A DNA stretch of 64,000 nucleotides, from positions 110,403-174,402 of the forward strand of contig JAGFBZ010000013.1 in assembly GCA_018398805.1 (NCBI GenBank), read 5' to 3'. The notes under the pieces were generated by a model that was not told where the DNA came from, did not search any database, and saw nothing but the letters and a program-made list of their open reading frames with translations. Positions 38,401 through 50,400 of this stretch are shown here, piece by piece. This DNA comes from Hirundichthys speculiger (lineage: Eukaryota > Chordata > Actinopteri > Beloniformes > Exocoetidae). Within the stretch, counting starts at the first letter, position 1. Every line of letters starts with the position of its first letter. The position numbers and the translations under genes are program-made.

Positions 38401-41400
38401 TCCACGTTAGCGTCCGGGGTGTTTTGAGTCAGCCAGGTTTCTGTGAGGCACATTAAACTGCACTCTCTAAATGTCCGGTTATTCCTCACAAGAGCAGCCA
38501 GCTCGTCTGTCTTGTTGGTTAGACAGTTTACGTTCCCCATCACTATCACCGGAACCGAGGGCTTGTACTTCCATCGCTTAGCCGCTAGCCTAGCTTTAAG
38601 CATAGCCCCTGCTCGACAGCCTCTGTACCTCCGCTTCAGCTCCACTGGTATCGGATGAACGACGCCGGCTGGTCCCCTTGTCCTGAGTGAGAGCAGCGTC
38701 TCCCTTGAATAAGAAAGTTTTCCGCTGCTGTTTCCACGAAAGCACGAAAAAGTATTCATAGGATACATAAAGTAAATACACTGAAAGTGTACTATAAAAA
38801 CTGTACTATAAGAACTATTAAAGTAGTGTTGGCACAGAGCCAAAATCAGACGAGTACGACACGGACGGAGCTACTGGATATGCTGCCGCTCACGCTGGCG
38901 CACGCAACACATATATGTGTATACATGCACGATCAGGTCCAACAGAACAAGGGTCCGGACAAGGGTCCGGTTGAAAGATAAGTCCTGACCCTTGTCCATA
39001 CATGCAAGATCTGGTCCAACAGAACAAGGGTCCGGACTTCTCTTATAACCTGTTTGTATAATGCTGGTGGTTCTAAATCCAACCAAAGATGAAGCTTTAA
39101 AAAAAAACCCACACAATTCAACAGCTCATAGAACCTAGTTCAGCCACAGGAAGTCTAATTCGTGGTTCTAACGTCATCAGTGTCTCATGGTTCTGGAGAA
39201 CTTCTGGTTCATTTCCAACATTGCTTCAGTTCATTTAGGTTTCTGGACATTCACTTCTTTGCAGCTCCCAATACAACATCTCAGTCCAATTCACTAGAAC
39301 CTTGGTTCTTCTGAAGCAGATCTGCTGCTGTGTTTGGATCTCTATCCTGTCACATGACCCAGTTTCATCCAATTATCAGCTGTCAGACAGATAGACTAAC
39401 AATCAGAATCAGAATCAGACATACTTTATTGATCCCCGAGGGGAAGTTGTTACATAGGGGCTCTGGAGGACCAGGACTGGACCCCCCTGCTCTAGTGTAA
39501 AGAGGAATTCAAAGTCCCCACACCATCATCCATCCACCACCGTGCTTCACAGTGGGTCTGAGGTGTTCCTGCTGGTTGTTCTGGATGTGAACACATGAAA
39601 CACATGAAACCATGATTTTTGGTAGTCTTTCAACATGTTCAGTGACAACAAGCATCAGTCAGTATTCTGACCGCTGCAGGTTGGTGCATGAATATGTCGT
39701 ACATCGAGAATATTTGTTGGCTTTGTGTTTGACGTCTCATATCAGTTAGCAGAACACTGAAAGATCATTAACATGTCTCACATTTGTCAGGTAAGAAGAT
39801 GTTTCTTCAACAATAAGTATAAGCTGTCTGCTGTTTTGAGGATGCTTCAGCTTCAGTATTTACAGTGGAGGAAATAAGTATTTGATCCCCCGCTGATTTT
39901 GGCAGTTGTCATATTAAGAAATAAATGAACAGTCTCAGATTTTTATGGCAGCTTTATTTTAACAGTTATAGAAAGAATAGTGAAAAAAATTCTCCTCCTA
40001 ATCTCACTGAAGTAATTACCTGCATGAGAGACACCTGTTCCAAACAGTCACCTGTATAAAAAGCCATCTGCCCACAGACTCAGTAATACTCCACCATCTC
40101 CACCATGGGCAAGACTAAAGAGCTGTCAAAAGATGTCAGGGACAAAGTTGTTGAACTCCACAAGGCTGGAATGGGCTACAAAACCATAAGAAGCTGAATG
40201 AGAAGGTGACAACTGATGGTGCAATTATTCTGAAGTGGAAGAAGAACAACATGACTGTTAATCAACCTGGGCTGGGGGCTCCATGGAAAATATCACCTGG
40301 TGGGGTCTCAATGATCATGAGAAAGGTTAGAGATCAGCCAGAACTACACGGGAGGAGCTGGTTAATGATCTCAAGGCAGCTGGGACCACAGTCACCAAGA
40401 AAACTATTGGTGATACACTGAGACGCAATGGTTTAAAATCCTGCAGTGGTCCAAGGTCCCTCTGCTCCAGAAGGCTCAGGTCCAGGCCCGACTCAGGTTT
40501 GATAACGAACATATTAATGACTCAGAAAGAGACTGGGAGAAGGTGCTGTGGTCAGGTGAGACTAAAACTGAGTCTTTGGCCTCAACTCAGCTGGACGTGT
40601 TTGGAGGAAGAGAAATGCTGAATATGACCCCAAAAACACCGTCCCTACCCTTACCAAAAAGTAGTATACTATAGTCTACAAATATATATGGCCCTGGATA
40701 TTTATTTTGTTAGGTATAATGTGAGGCTAGTGATGATAACGTCACTTTATTAATTATATTAATACAATGCTGCGACTGATGTTAACATAGCTCTGGTGTT
40801 GGACCAGAGCTAATGCTAACAGAGAACTCATCGCCCTCTCTGCTGCTAAATCATATTACTTTTACTAAACGGTGGTTAAATCAATTATCTAATAAACAAA
40901 GTAAACTTACCTTGGAGTAAATGTAGGTGTGTTTTGTAACTTTCCCCACGTTCAGTTGCTTGTGTGGACGGACACAACTGAACCTACAGCTGCATTCTCC
41001 AGCGTTTGTTTTATCTTGTTAAAGAGAATAAAAATGTCCCTCCAAACGTTCTGGACACCTCGAGTCACTGTTGCAGGTCCCCAGCAGCAATATTTCACCA
41101 CGGAGTTATTCTAGTGTGATGTAAATACGGTTGATAGGCATCGGAAAAATGGCAAAATAACATTGTCCTTAATGGAGGAGCAGCGAGAATGTCCGACCTA
41201 GCAACAGTAACTAGGGAGGGGGCGGTGCTTACCGAAAGGTCAATTAGGGTTCAGTGTCTTGCCCAAGGACACTTTGGCATGTGGACAGTTGGAGCCGGGA
41301 TCGAACCACCAACCTTCCAGTGACTGGATGACCCGCTCTACCAACTGAGCTACAGCCACCCTGAACAGGGATGTGTGGTGTCACCAGATGTTTTAATCTG

Positions 41401-44400
41401 AGACGTTTAGTTTCATTTAAACAATCACTTCCCTGGTTAGATGGCCCTAAATCCACCTGGAGATCCAGGAGCAATAACTCCTACCTCTGCAGCACCAGAG
41501 ATGGTTTGTGCAGACGTTATACCCACAACATAACTGGTGCACAGCGAGAAGCTTTAAGACTCCACTAATGTTGAGCACCTTATAGGCACAACATTACTTT
41601 TAGGAGCCGCTTTCTGGTGATGGCGGTTTTAGCTTTACTTTGTTATTCCCTGCTTCTCCTTTCCAAGGATGTAACTTCAAATGTAAAATTGAAGTTGCAC
41701 TTTGAAAAAGTTCTTGATGTTTTTCCTTAAACCCTTCCAATAAGGTTTAATGTGTCAGTATTCCCAACAGAAAGGAGTTTATTTTCACCACATCTTGTGT
41801 CCTGAGATTTCTTCTGCGCTGCTGGAATAAAATATCCCGTATTCCTCTATGTGAAGGAGTCTGTTTTCCATTGAAGCTGACTTTTACGTTGCACTATTAC
41901 CTTTTAAACTTTCCACTTCTTTAAACTATTTTGTAATTAATTTCTTTCCCAGGTTTGACTCGTATGTTGAAATTGTTTAATAATTCCCAACTCTACCTCA
42001 TCCAAATTGGATTTTTTTTTTTTTTTTTAGATTTTGCTCCATATACTGTCCATCTGTAAAAATCCTGATTGTTTAGGCCATATTGATTTTTTTTTTAATC
42101 CTGAAAGCTTTCAATCACCTTCTTCTTAAAAAGCTCCCTGAATATTTGTAGTCTACTGGACCAGTCTGCTCTGTTGGGTCTGAGGAAACAGGTCCGGTCA
42201 CGTTCAGACTAAAGTCTGTTGTGGAAAAAATAAGATCCGATCTCGATGAGAAAATCAGAATAGAATTTATTAAAGAGAAAAGAAACAAAAATACAAAAAT
42301 CTTATGTGCACATAAGGAGAGCTGTCAGTCAGTGCTCCACAGAATACTGGATGAGGTTTTCTTTTATACCAAGACAAAAGGTGTTGATTCTTCTACAGGT
42401 GTTTACAGACAGACTGGATCACAGCAGGTGGCGGTGAGGACAAAGAGACATTTGTCTTAAAACAGACTGATTGAATTTAAGGACGTTATACAGTTCCTTG
42501 ATCAAGAAGTTATTTACTTGATGTTAATTGAAAAACGTGTGAACGTGATTAAATTTCACCTTATCATATCTGATTTTATTCTTGAAAATAATTCAACCTT
42601 ATTTATAGATTTTAATTGACATCAGTCTTGATGTAGGTTAATTCCCAAGTACTTCATGAATTTTTAATCCGAGTTAAACAGTTTGGTCCAGGATGTACTT
42701 AAATGTGAGAACCTGGGATTTTTTTTTACATTCACTGTATAGCCTGATAAAAGCCGAAATTTCTCCAGCGTTGACATGAGGGCTGGAAGGGACGTATTGG
42801 GTTGTGTTAAGTATATTAACTCATCATCTGCAAATTGTGTAATTTTCTGTTCATCTCCCTCCATGTCTACACCTTTTAGATTTTAATTTTGTTTTATCCA
42901 TTAGGTTCTAAATATATAGTACATAGGAGAGGGCTAAGTGAGCATCCTCGATGACACCCAAGTTCTAGTATTTTTAGGGTTAGGGGTTAGTTTGAGAACT
43001 CTCCATTAATTTACCGGCTGTGGGTTTATTTTTATAAGGGTTGAATGGTCTTTTTGAAATGTTTCATGAAAACCAAATCCCTAAAGCACCGTTTATACAG
43101 GAAGTCAAATGCTTTTTCCACATCCAATTCCAATATTATTGCTCCTAATTATTTTCTAATTATGTTTTGCATCACATGTGTGTCTGTCTCTGTTTTATAA
43201 ATCCAGTCTGGTCCTGATAAGTTGTATCTGGCCAAACAGTTTGTAAGCGTTTGACTGGGACAGCAGTGTGGGCTCTGTAGTCTTAGTTAACACTAACTGG
43301 TCTAGAATTACCTTTCGGTAAGCACCGCCCCCTCCCTAGTTACTGTTGCTAGGTCAGACATTCTCGCTGCTCCTCCATTAAGGACAATGTTATTTTGCCA
43401 TTTTTCCGATGCCTATCAACCGTATTTACATTACACTAGAATAACGCCGTGGTGAAATATTGCTGCTGGGGATCTGCAACAGTGACTCGAGGTGTCCAGA
43501 ACGTTTGGAGGGACATTTTTATTCCCTTTAACAAGATGAAACAAACGCTGGAGAATGCAGCTGTGGGTTCAGTTGTGTCCGTCCACACAATCAACTGAAC
43601 GTGGGGAAAGTTACAAAACACACCTACATTTACTCCAAGGTAAGTTAGCTTTGTTTATTAAATGATTGATTTAACCACCGTTTAGTAAAAGTAATATGAT
43701 TTAGCAGCAGGGAGGGTGATGAGTGAAAACATCTCTCCGTTAGCATTCCGGCTAGCTCGCTAGCCACCTATACGCCTGCCTCGTTGTCTACAAATATATA
43801 TGGCCCTGGATATTTATTTTGTTAGGTATAAGGTGAGGCTAGTGATGTTAACGTCACTTTATTAATTATATTAATACAATGCTGTGACTGTCTGATGTTA
43901 ACATAGCTCTGGTGTGGGACAGACCTATGGACCAGAGCTAATGCTAATGCTAACAGAGAACTCATTAACTTCCTTGCTGCTAAATCATATTATTACTTTT
44001 ACTAAACGGTGGTTAAATCAATCATCTAATAAACAAAGTAAACTTTCGTTGGAGTAAATGTAGGTGTGTTTTGTAACTTTCCCCACATTCAGTTGATTGT
44101 GTGGACGGACACAACTTTAACCTATAGGCTGCATTCTCCAGCGTTTGTTTTATCTTGTTAAAGGAAATAAAAATGTCCCTCCAAACGTTCTGGACACCTC
44201 GAGTCACTGTTGCAGGTCCCCAGCAGCAATATTTCACCATGGAGTTATTATAGTATAATATTAACACTAATGATACACATCGGAAAAATAGTGAATTAAC
44301 ACAGTCCTTAAAGGTGGGGTAGGTGTTCTTTTTACACTGTTTGCACTTTTTACAATATTGCCTGAAAACCTTTTCACATTCCCATTGCACCCACTGAAAT

Positions 44401-47400
44401 AAAATGTTTTAAAAAAAAAACGAAATGTTTTGGTCAGGTCTAGAGGTTATAATCAGAGAAAAACTCTGACCAATCAGAGTTTTTCTCTGATTCTTTACAT
44501 TTATTGGCTGCCTAATACATCAAATATCAATGCACTCCCCTCCCTCCCTCCCTCCCTCCCTCCCTGCGGTTCATGTAGTCGTGAATCATGTGAAGGCGTG
44601 GTTTCGAGGGGTGGGCTGAAGAGGAGGAGGCGGAGCCTTTGGGAGGAGGGAGGGAGTGTATATTTTCAAAATCCCACTTGAGTTGGATTGCTGGAACCGT
44701 TTTTTCAAAGAACACCTAGCCCACCTTTAATGCAGGAGCAGCAAGTTTGTCCGACCTAGCAACAGTAAGTAGGAGGGGGCGGTGCTTACCGAAAGGTCAA
44801 TTCTACTACAAAGTTTCCAAACACAAGCAAACGGTGGAAAGCTGAGCAGGTTACACACAGCTGCCCTGAGTCATTGTCAGGCAGCTCCTCAAGTAGAGCT
44901 GGCAATCAGGCTCCAGCTGCAGAAGAAGAGGAAGCGGCCAATCCTGGTCCAGGGATGATACCTGTAGATGGTACAGTCAGCCAACCAGGAACAGAGCAGC
45001 ACGTCCCTAACCCTAACCCTAACCCTAACCCCTAACCCCTAACCCTAACCCTAACCCCTAACCCTAACCCTAACCCGGTGGGATGTAACAAGCTCTAAAC
45101 CAGAGAACTCAGACTCAGACAGAAACTCTAGACCAGCACCAGCAGGGGGCGCTACACTACCACTAACTAGACTGGCTTTTACTGATCTCCAGCTCTGGAT
45201 GGTTGGACTCAGGGGCGATTCTAGGGTCAGAGCTTTAGGGGTGCTGAGCCCCCAATGAGCCCCACTACAACCCACAAGTGTTGGTGAGAAGAGGACGATA
45301 CCATTAGGCGGGGTCGTTTTCATTTTCATTCTTAAAATATAAACTTAAACCACAAACTATGGATTCAGTTTTGGACATTATCTATGCAAACTAAAATTTT
45401 TAGAATAACAACATTTCTTACTCCAGGTTTTTGGGGTGCTGAATTTCAATTTAGGGGTTCTGAAGCACCCCTAAATAAGGGCTAGCCTCGCCCATGGTTG
45501 GACTCAGACTGAACGGATTCTAATCACATTTAGGTTCAGTTTTTCCTTGAAGGCTGCAGGTCTAGACGGCTGCTGCTCCTCCAACTGGATCCTGATTCAG
45601 GGACGATGATCATTAATAAAACCAGACCAGTGGACTCGTTTAAAACCTGTAGACATGTTCAGAGTGCGAATTATACAATGACAATTGGGGGGGGGGGGGG
45701 GGGTCAACATTTTCTAGAGATGACAAAAATGACAATTTGTTCCTTCTTTAGGGGGGTCGAAGTTGTAATTGGGGGGGTCAAACCCCCCCCCGTAATTCGC
45801 ACTATGGACATGTTTCTGATAGACGTATGGGCGTATCAATACTCTGGTTGATATTTTGGAGTTGACACTTTTTAAAATGTCTTGATTATCAAGACACCAC
45901 TGTGCTTATACAAAACATGCAATCTGTCTTCACTTCAGGGAGGAAAAGGCCTTAAATGTGTTTGTGAAAACCAGTCCATGTATGTTAGACGGTCACATGT
46001 CACATGATTACAGCAGCCTATCAGATGTCAGAGTTAAAGGCTCACCTGAGTCCCCCCTGCTGCTCACAGTACCCTGCACCACCTGCTGTCCATCAGAAGA
46101 CACTGCAGAAGAGTTTTGTAAAAAGCAAAGAATATCCCGGTACAGGAGACGGTTAATGTGTGATAAAGTGATTAAAGGTTGAATGAACCATTATTTTATC
46201 AAACTACCCAAAAAATGCACCTGACCTACGTGAATCTTGGATGATGCCATGTTTACTGCGATAACATTTAGTTGACTTATTCCTTTGTTTCAAGAATGTT
46301 ATGAAAGGAAGTAAAACATACAAAAGTTCAGTAAACAAATGTATGAAAAAGAAAAATGTTGGTGTCGCTCATCCCTCCTCACAGAGACTTAGATCTCAGA
46401 GATCTAATATCTAACAGTCTACACCTGATTCTTCTGGCTCTTGATGTCTGACAGTTTTTATTCTTATCAGGTGGTTTTGGTTCACGGCTTCTATCGTGTC
46501 ACACTTGTAGAGTTTTGGAGGATGGGAATCAACTCCATTTCTATGTTTCTGATCAGCGCCGTGTTAGAACGACCAGCTACAGGCGACTGGATGGTTCAGT
46601 GGTTGAACCAGGCAGCGCTCCTGCTGGTCTCCTAGAGGGGAGACCTAACCCTACCTTAACCATCTCCTGCTGGTCTCCTAGAGGGGAGACCTAACCCTAC
46701 CTTAACCATCTCCTACTGGTCTCCTAGAGGGTAGACCTAACCCTACCCTAACCATCTCCTACTGGTCTCCTAGAGGGGAGACCTAACCCTACTCTAACCA
46801 TCTCCTACTGGTCTCCTAGAGGGGAGACCTAACCCTACCCTGACCATCTCCTGCTGGTCTCCTAGAGGGGAGACCTAACCCTACCCTAACCATCTCCTGC
46901 TGGTCTCCTAGAGGGTAGACCTAACCCTACCCTAACCATCTCCTGCTGGTCTCCTAGAGGGTAGACCTAACCCTACCCTAACCATCTCCTGCTGGTCTCC
47001 TAGAGGGTAGACCTAACCCTACCCTAACCATCTCCTGCTGGTCTCCTAGAGGGAGACCTAACCCTACCCTAACCATCTCCTACTGGTCTCCTAGAGGGGA
47101 GACCTAACCCTACCCTAACCATCTCCTACTGGTCTCCTAGAGGGGAGACCTAACCCTACCCTAACCATCTCCTACTGGTCTCCTAGAGGGGAGACCTAAC
47201 CCTACCCTAACCATCTCCTGCTGGTCTCCTAGAGGGGAGACCTAACCCTACCCTAACCATCTCCTACTGGTCTCCTAGAGGGAAGACCTAACCCTACCCT
47301 AACCATCTCCTGCTGGTCTCCTAGAGGGTAGACCTAACCCTACCCTAACCATCTCCTGCTGGTCTCCTAGAGGGTAGACCTAACCCTACCCTAACCATCT

Positions 47401-50400
47401 CCTGCTGGTCTCCTAGAAGGGAGACCTAACCCTACCCTAACCATCTCCTGCTGGTCTCCTAGAGGGTAGACCTAACCCTACCCTAACCATCTCCTGCTGG
47501 TCTCCTAGAGGGGAGACCTAACCCTACCCTAACCATCTCCTGCTGGTCTCCTAGAGGGGAGACCTAACCCTACCCTAACCATCTCCTACTGGTCTCCTAG
47601 AGGGTAGACCTAACCCGACCCTAACCATCTCCTACTGGTCTCCTAGAGGGGAGACCTAACCCGACCCTAACCATCTCCTGCTGGTCTCCTAGAGGGGTCA
47701 CAGGTTCAACTCCTGGCCACTAGTACCAAAAAAATAGTAATTACCAGCTACATAATTAATGTCTGTATTTTAATTGTCTGGGGGCAGTCCTGGACCTCCA
47801 ACTCTGGACCATCCTGACCTCCACCCTGGACCATCCTGGACCTCCACCCTGGATCGTCCTGACCTCCACCCTGGACCATCCTGGACCTCCACCCTGGATC
47901 ATCCTCACCTCCACCCTGGATCATCCTCACCTCCACCCTGGATCATCCTGACCTCCACCCTGGACCATCCTGGACCTCCACCCTGGACCATCAGGGGAGC
48001 GTCTAATAAAATCAAACAGATTTCCAGAAATCAGAGCTGCACCATCCTGGTGGATGGATGTCGTCTCTTCTAATCAGACCAGGCTTTCCCCAGAACATCT
48101 GCCAATCATCAATAAAGGTCACATCTTTTCTGGACACCACCAAGACAACCAGCGATGGAGCGATGACCTGGTGGCTAAACATGTGCTCACTGGTCAGACT
48201 GGGGAGGAGACCAGAGAAAACTACAGTCAGACATGGTTTCAATCATAGTTACACACCAACTCAGTATCAACTTCAGTGACGCTGACTAGCGTAGCCAGGT
48301 GTGATTAGCATCAGAGGAACAGGTGAACCTTTCACACACTGAGCAGTGAGAGGGAGAGGAGGAAAGGTTAAGAAACAGGTGATTAGAGACGGTGAAAAAC
48401 CCAGAGTGGAAAACGCAGCAGTGAGATTAAAGTACAAATTAGAAATAATCAACCACAGTGTCGAATTGTCAGAGTAAATAGATAAAATTTAGATCTAAAA
48501 GTTTGGTAGAATCAGAGATGGACAGACACCTGCAACCGTGACACACCAACCCAGACCAGAACTTAGTGATCCATTTCATTGAAGATGAATAACTTTCTCT
48601 CTGTCCTTATTTTCAGGCCAAGGTTTCAGGAGTGGGCTTCGTGAAGGTCCATGCTCCCTGGAACGTTCTCTGTCGTGAAGCTGAACTGATGAAGCTGAAG
48701 ATGCCCACCAAGAAAGTAAGTCTGGTCCACGTCTTCAGTGACACCAGGTGTTACTACCTTCTTTGATATCTCCTCATGTGGAGCGTGTTCCTGTCTCAAA
48801 CAGTCTTATGAGTTTCATAAAAACGCTCTTTAAGCCTGAATGAACTTCATGTTGAAGGCCACATAAGCCAGGCTCCAGTTGTTTTGGTTTCCAGGTGAGT
48901 TGGCCTGACTTGAGTTGTCCCGCTCTCCAGGTGTATGAAGTGAAGCAGTCTAGCGGGGTGCTGAAGAAGATCAGCTCTCTGGTGGATAAAGCTCTGGAGC
49001 CGCTCTACCCTCATGTTGAGGACTCCCACCCAAAGAACATCAAACACCTGTCGCACACCTTCTCCAGGGAGAAACAACACCTGTGAGCACACCTGTAAAC
49101 ACTCCACCAGGTTTCTGGAAACATAAACCCAGATACAAACCAGAGCAACTCTGTTTGAAAGGAATTCAGAGACATTTATATGAAATGCTTTATAGTTTGG
49201 TTCCGTATAAACCTTAATGACCCAGGTATGACCCAGGTATGACCCAGGTATGACCCTGGTATGACCCAGGTATGACCCAGGTATGATCCAGGTATGACCC
49301 AGGTATGACCCAGGTATGACCCAGGTATGATCCAGGTATGACCCAGGTATGATCCAGGTATGACCCAGGTATGACCCAGGTATGACCCAGGTATGACCCA
49401 GGTATGACCCAGGTATGACCCAGGTATGACCCAGGTGTGACCCAGGTATGACCCAGGTATGACCCAGGTGTGACCCAGGTATGACCCTGGTATGACCCTG
49501 GTATGACCCAGGTATGACCTAGGTATGACCCAGGTATGACCCAGGTATGACCCTGGTATGACCCAGGTGTGACCCTGGTATGACCCTGGTATGACCCTGG
49601 TATGACCCAGGTATGACCCAGGTATGGTATGACCCAGGTATGACCCAGGTATGACCCAGGTGTGACCCAGGTGTGACCCAGGTATGACCCTGGTATGACC
49701 CAGGTATGACCCAGGTATGACCCAGGTGTGACCCAGGTATGACCCAGGTATGACCCAGGTATGACCCAGGTATGACCCAGGTATGACCCAGGTATGACCC
49801 AGGTATGATCCAGGTATGACCCAGGTATGACCCTGGTATGACCCAGGTATGACCCTGGTATGACCCAGGTATGACCCAGGTATGACCCAGGTATGACCCA
49901 GGTATGACCCAGGTATGACCCAGGTGTGACCCAGGTATGACCCTGGTATGACCCAGGTATGACCCAGGTATGACCCAGGTATAACCCTGGTATGACCCAG
50001 GTATGACCCTGGTATGACCCAGGTATGACCCAGGTATGACCCTGGTATGACCCAGGTATGACCCAGGTATGACCCAGGTATGACCCTGGTATGACCCAGG
50101 TATGACCCAGGTATGACCCAGGTATGACCCAGGTATGACCCAGGTATGACCCTGGTATGACCCAGGTATGACCCTGGTATGACCCAGGTATGACCCAGAT
50201 ATGACCCAGGTATGACCTATGTCTAAACGTTCCTCTGAAAACTCTCTGTTCCACAACACAAACATCTTGATCCAATAGATTCTGAATTTTAGTCAGATTT
50301 CTGGTGTTCCATCTCCATTACTGCTGACATCCACACTTCAGCTTTATTAAACTTTACCAAACAAACCCAGAGCCACAAAAGCTTGTATCTACCATTTTGA

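Larger units (their letters stand above)
35458..38920 (-). mobile_element. Near-complete CR1/Rex-like LINE with target-site duplication
   Basis: A 3.46-kb non-LTR element on the minus strand. Its 3' end is a (GATA)n tail after a tactttattgatcccgaagg terminus; its 5' end is near 38920. It is flanked by direct repeats ATACATG at 35451-35457 and 38921-38927. An uninterrupted unit of the host 78-bp repeat (ccatacatgcaagatc near 38997) shows the empty site, so both ends are firmly placed. It encodes endonuclease and reverse transcriptase. Confidence 0.9.

Noticed and set aside
40929..41114. 61-codon frame ([18 protein letters not shown]), also found inverted at 43436
   Set aside because: It lies inside the arms of a non-autonomous long-TIR element and occurs in several copies, so it is repeat-derived; no domain recognised.
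41285..41361. Functional tRNA gene on the minus strand
   Set aside because: A and B boxes are intact, but the acceptor stem does not pair and the 3' part continues into a SINE tail.
49214..50275. 353-codon minus-strand reading frame with an 11-residue period ([11 protein letters not shown])
   Set aside because: An 11-bp repeat gives an 11-residue period in every frame and stays open if no frame of the unit has a stop. No splice context or conserved domain; it lies in an intron on the opposite strand.
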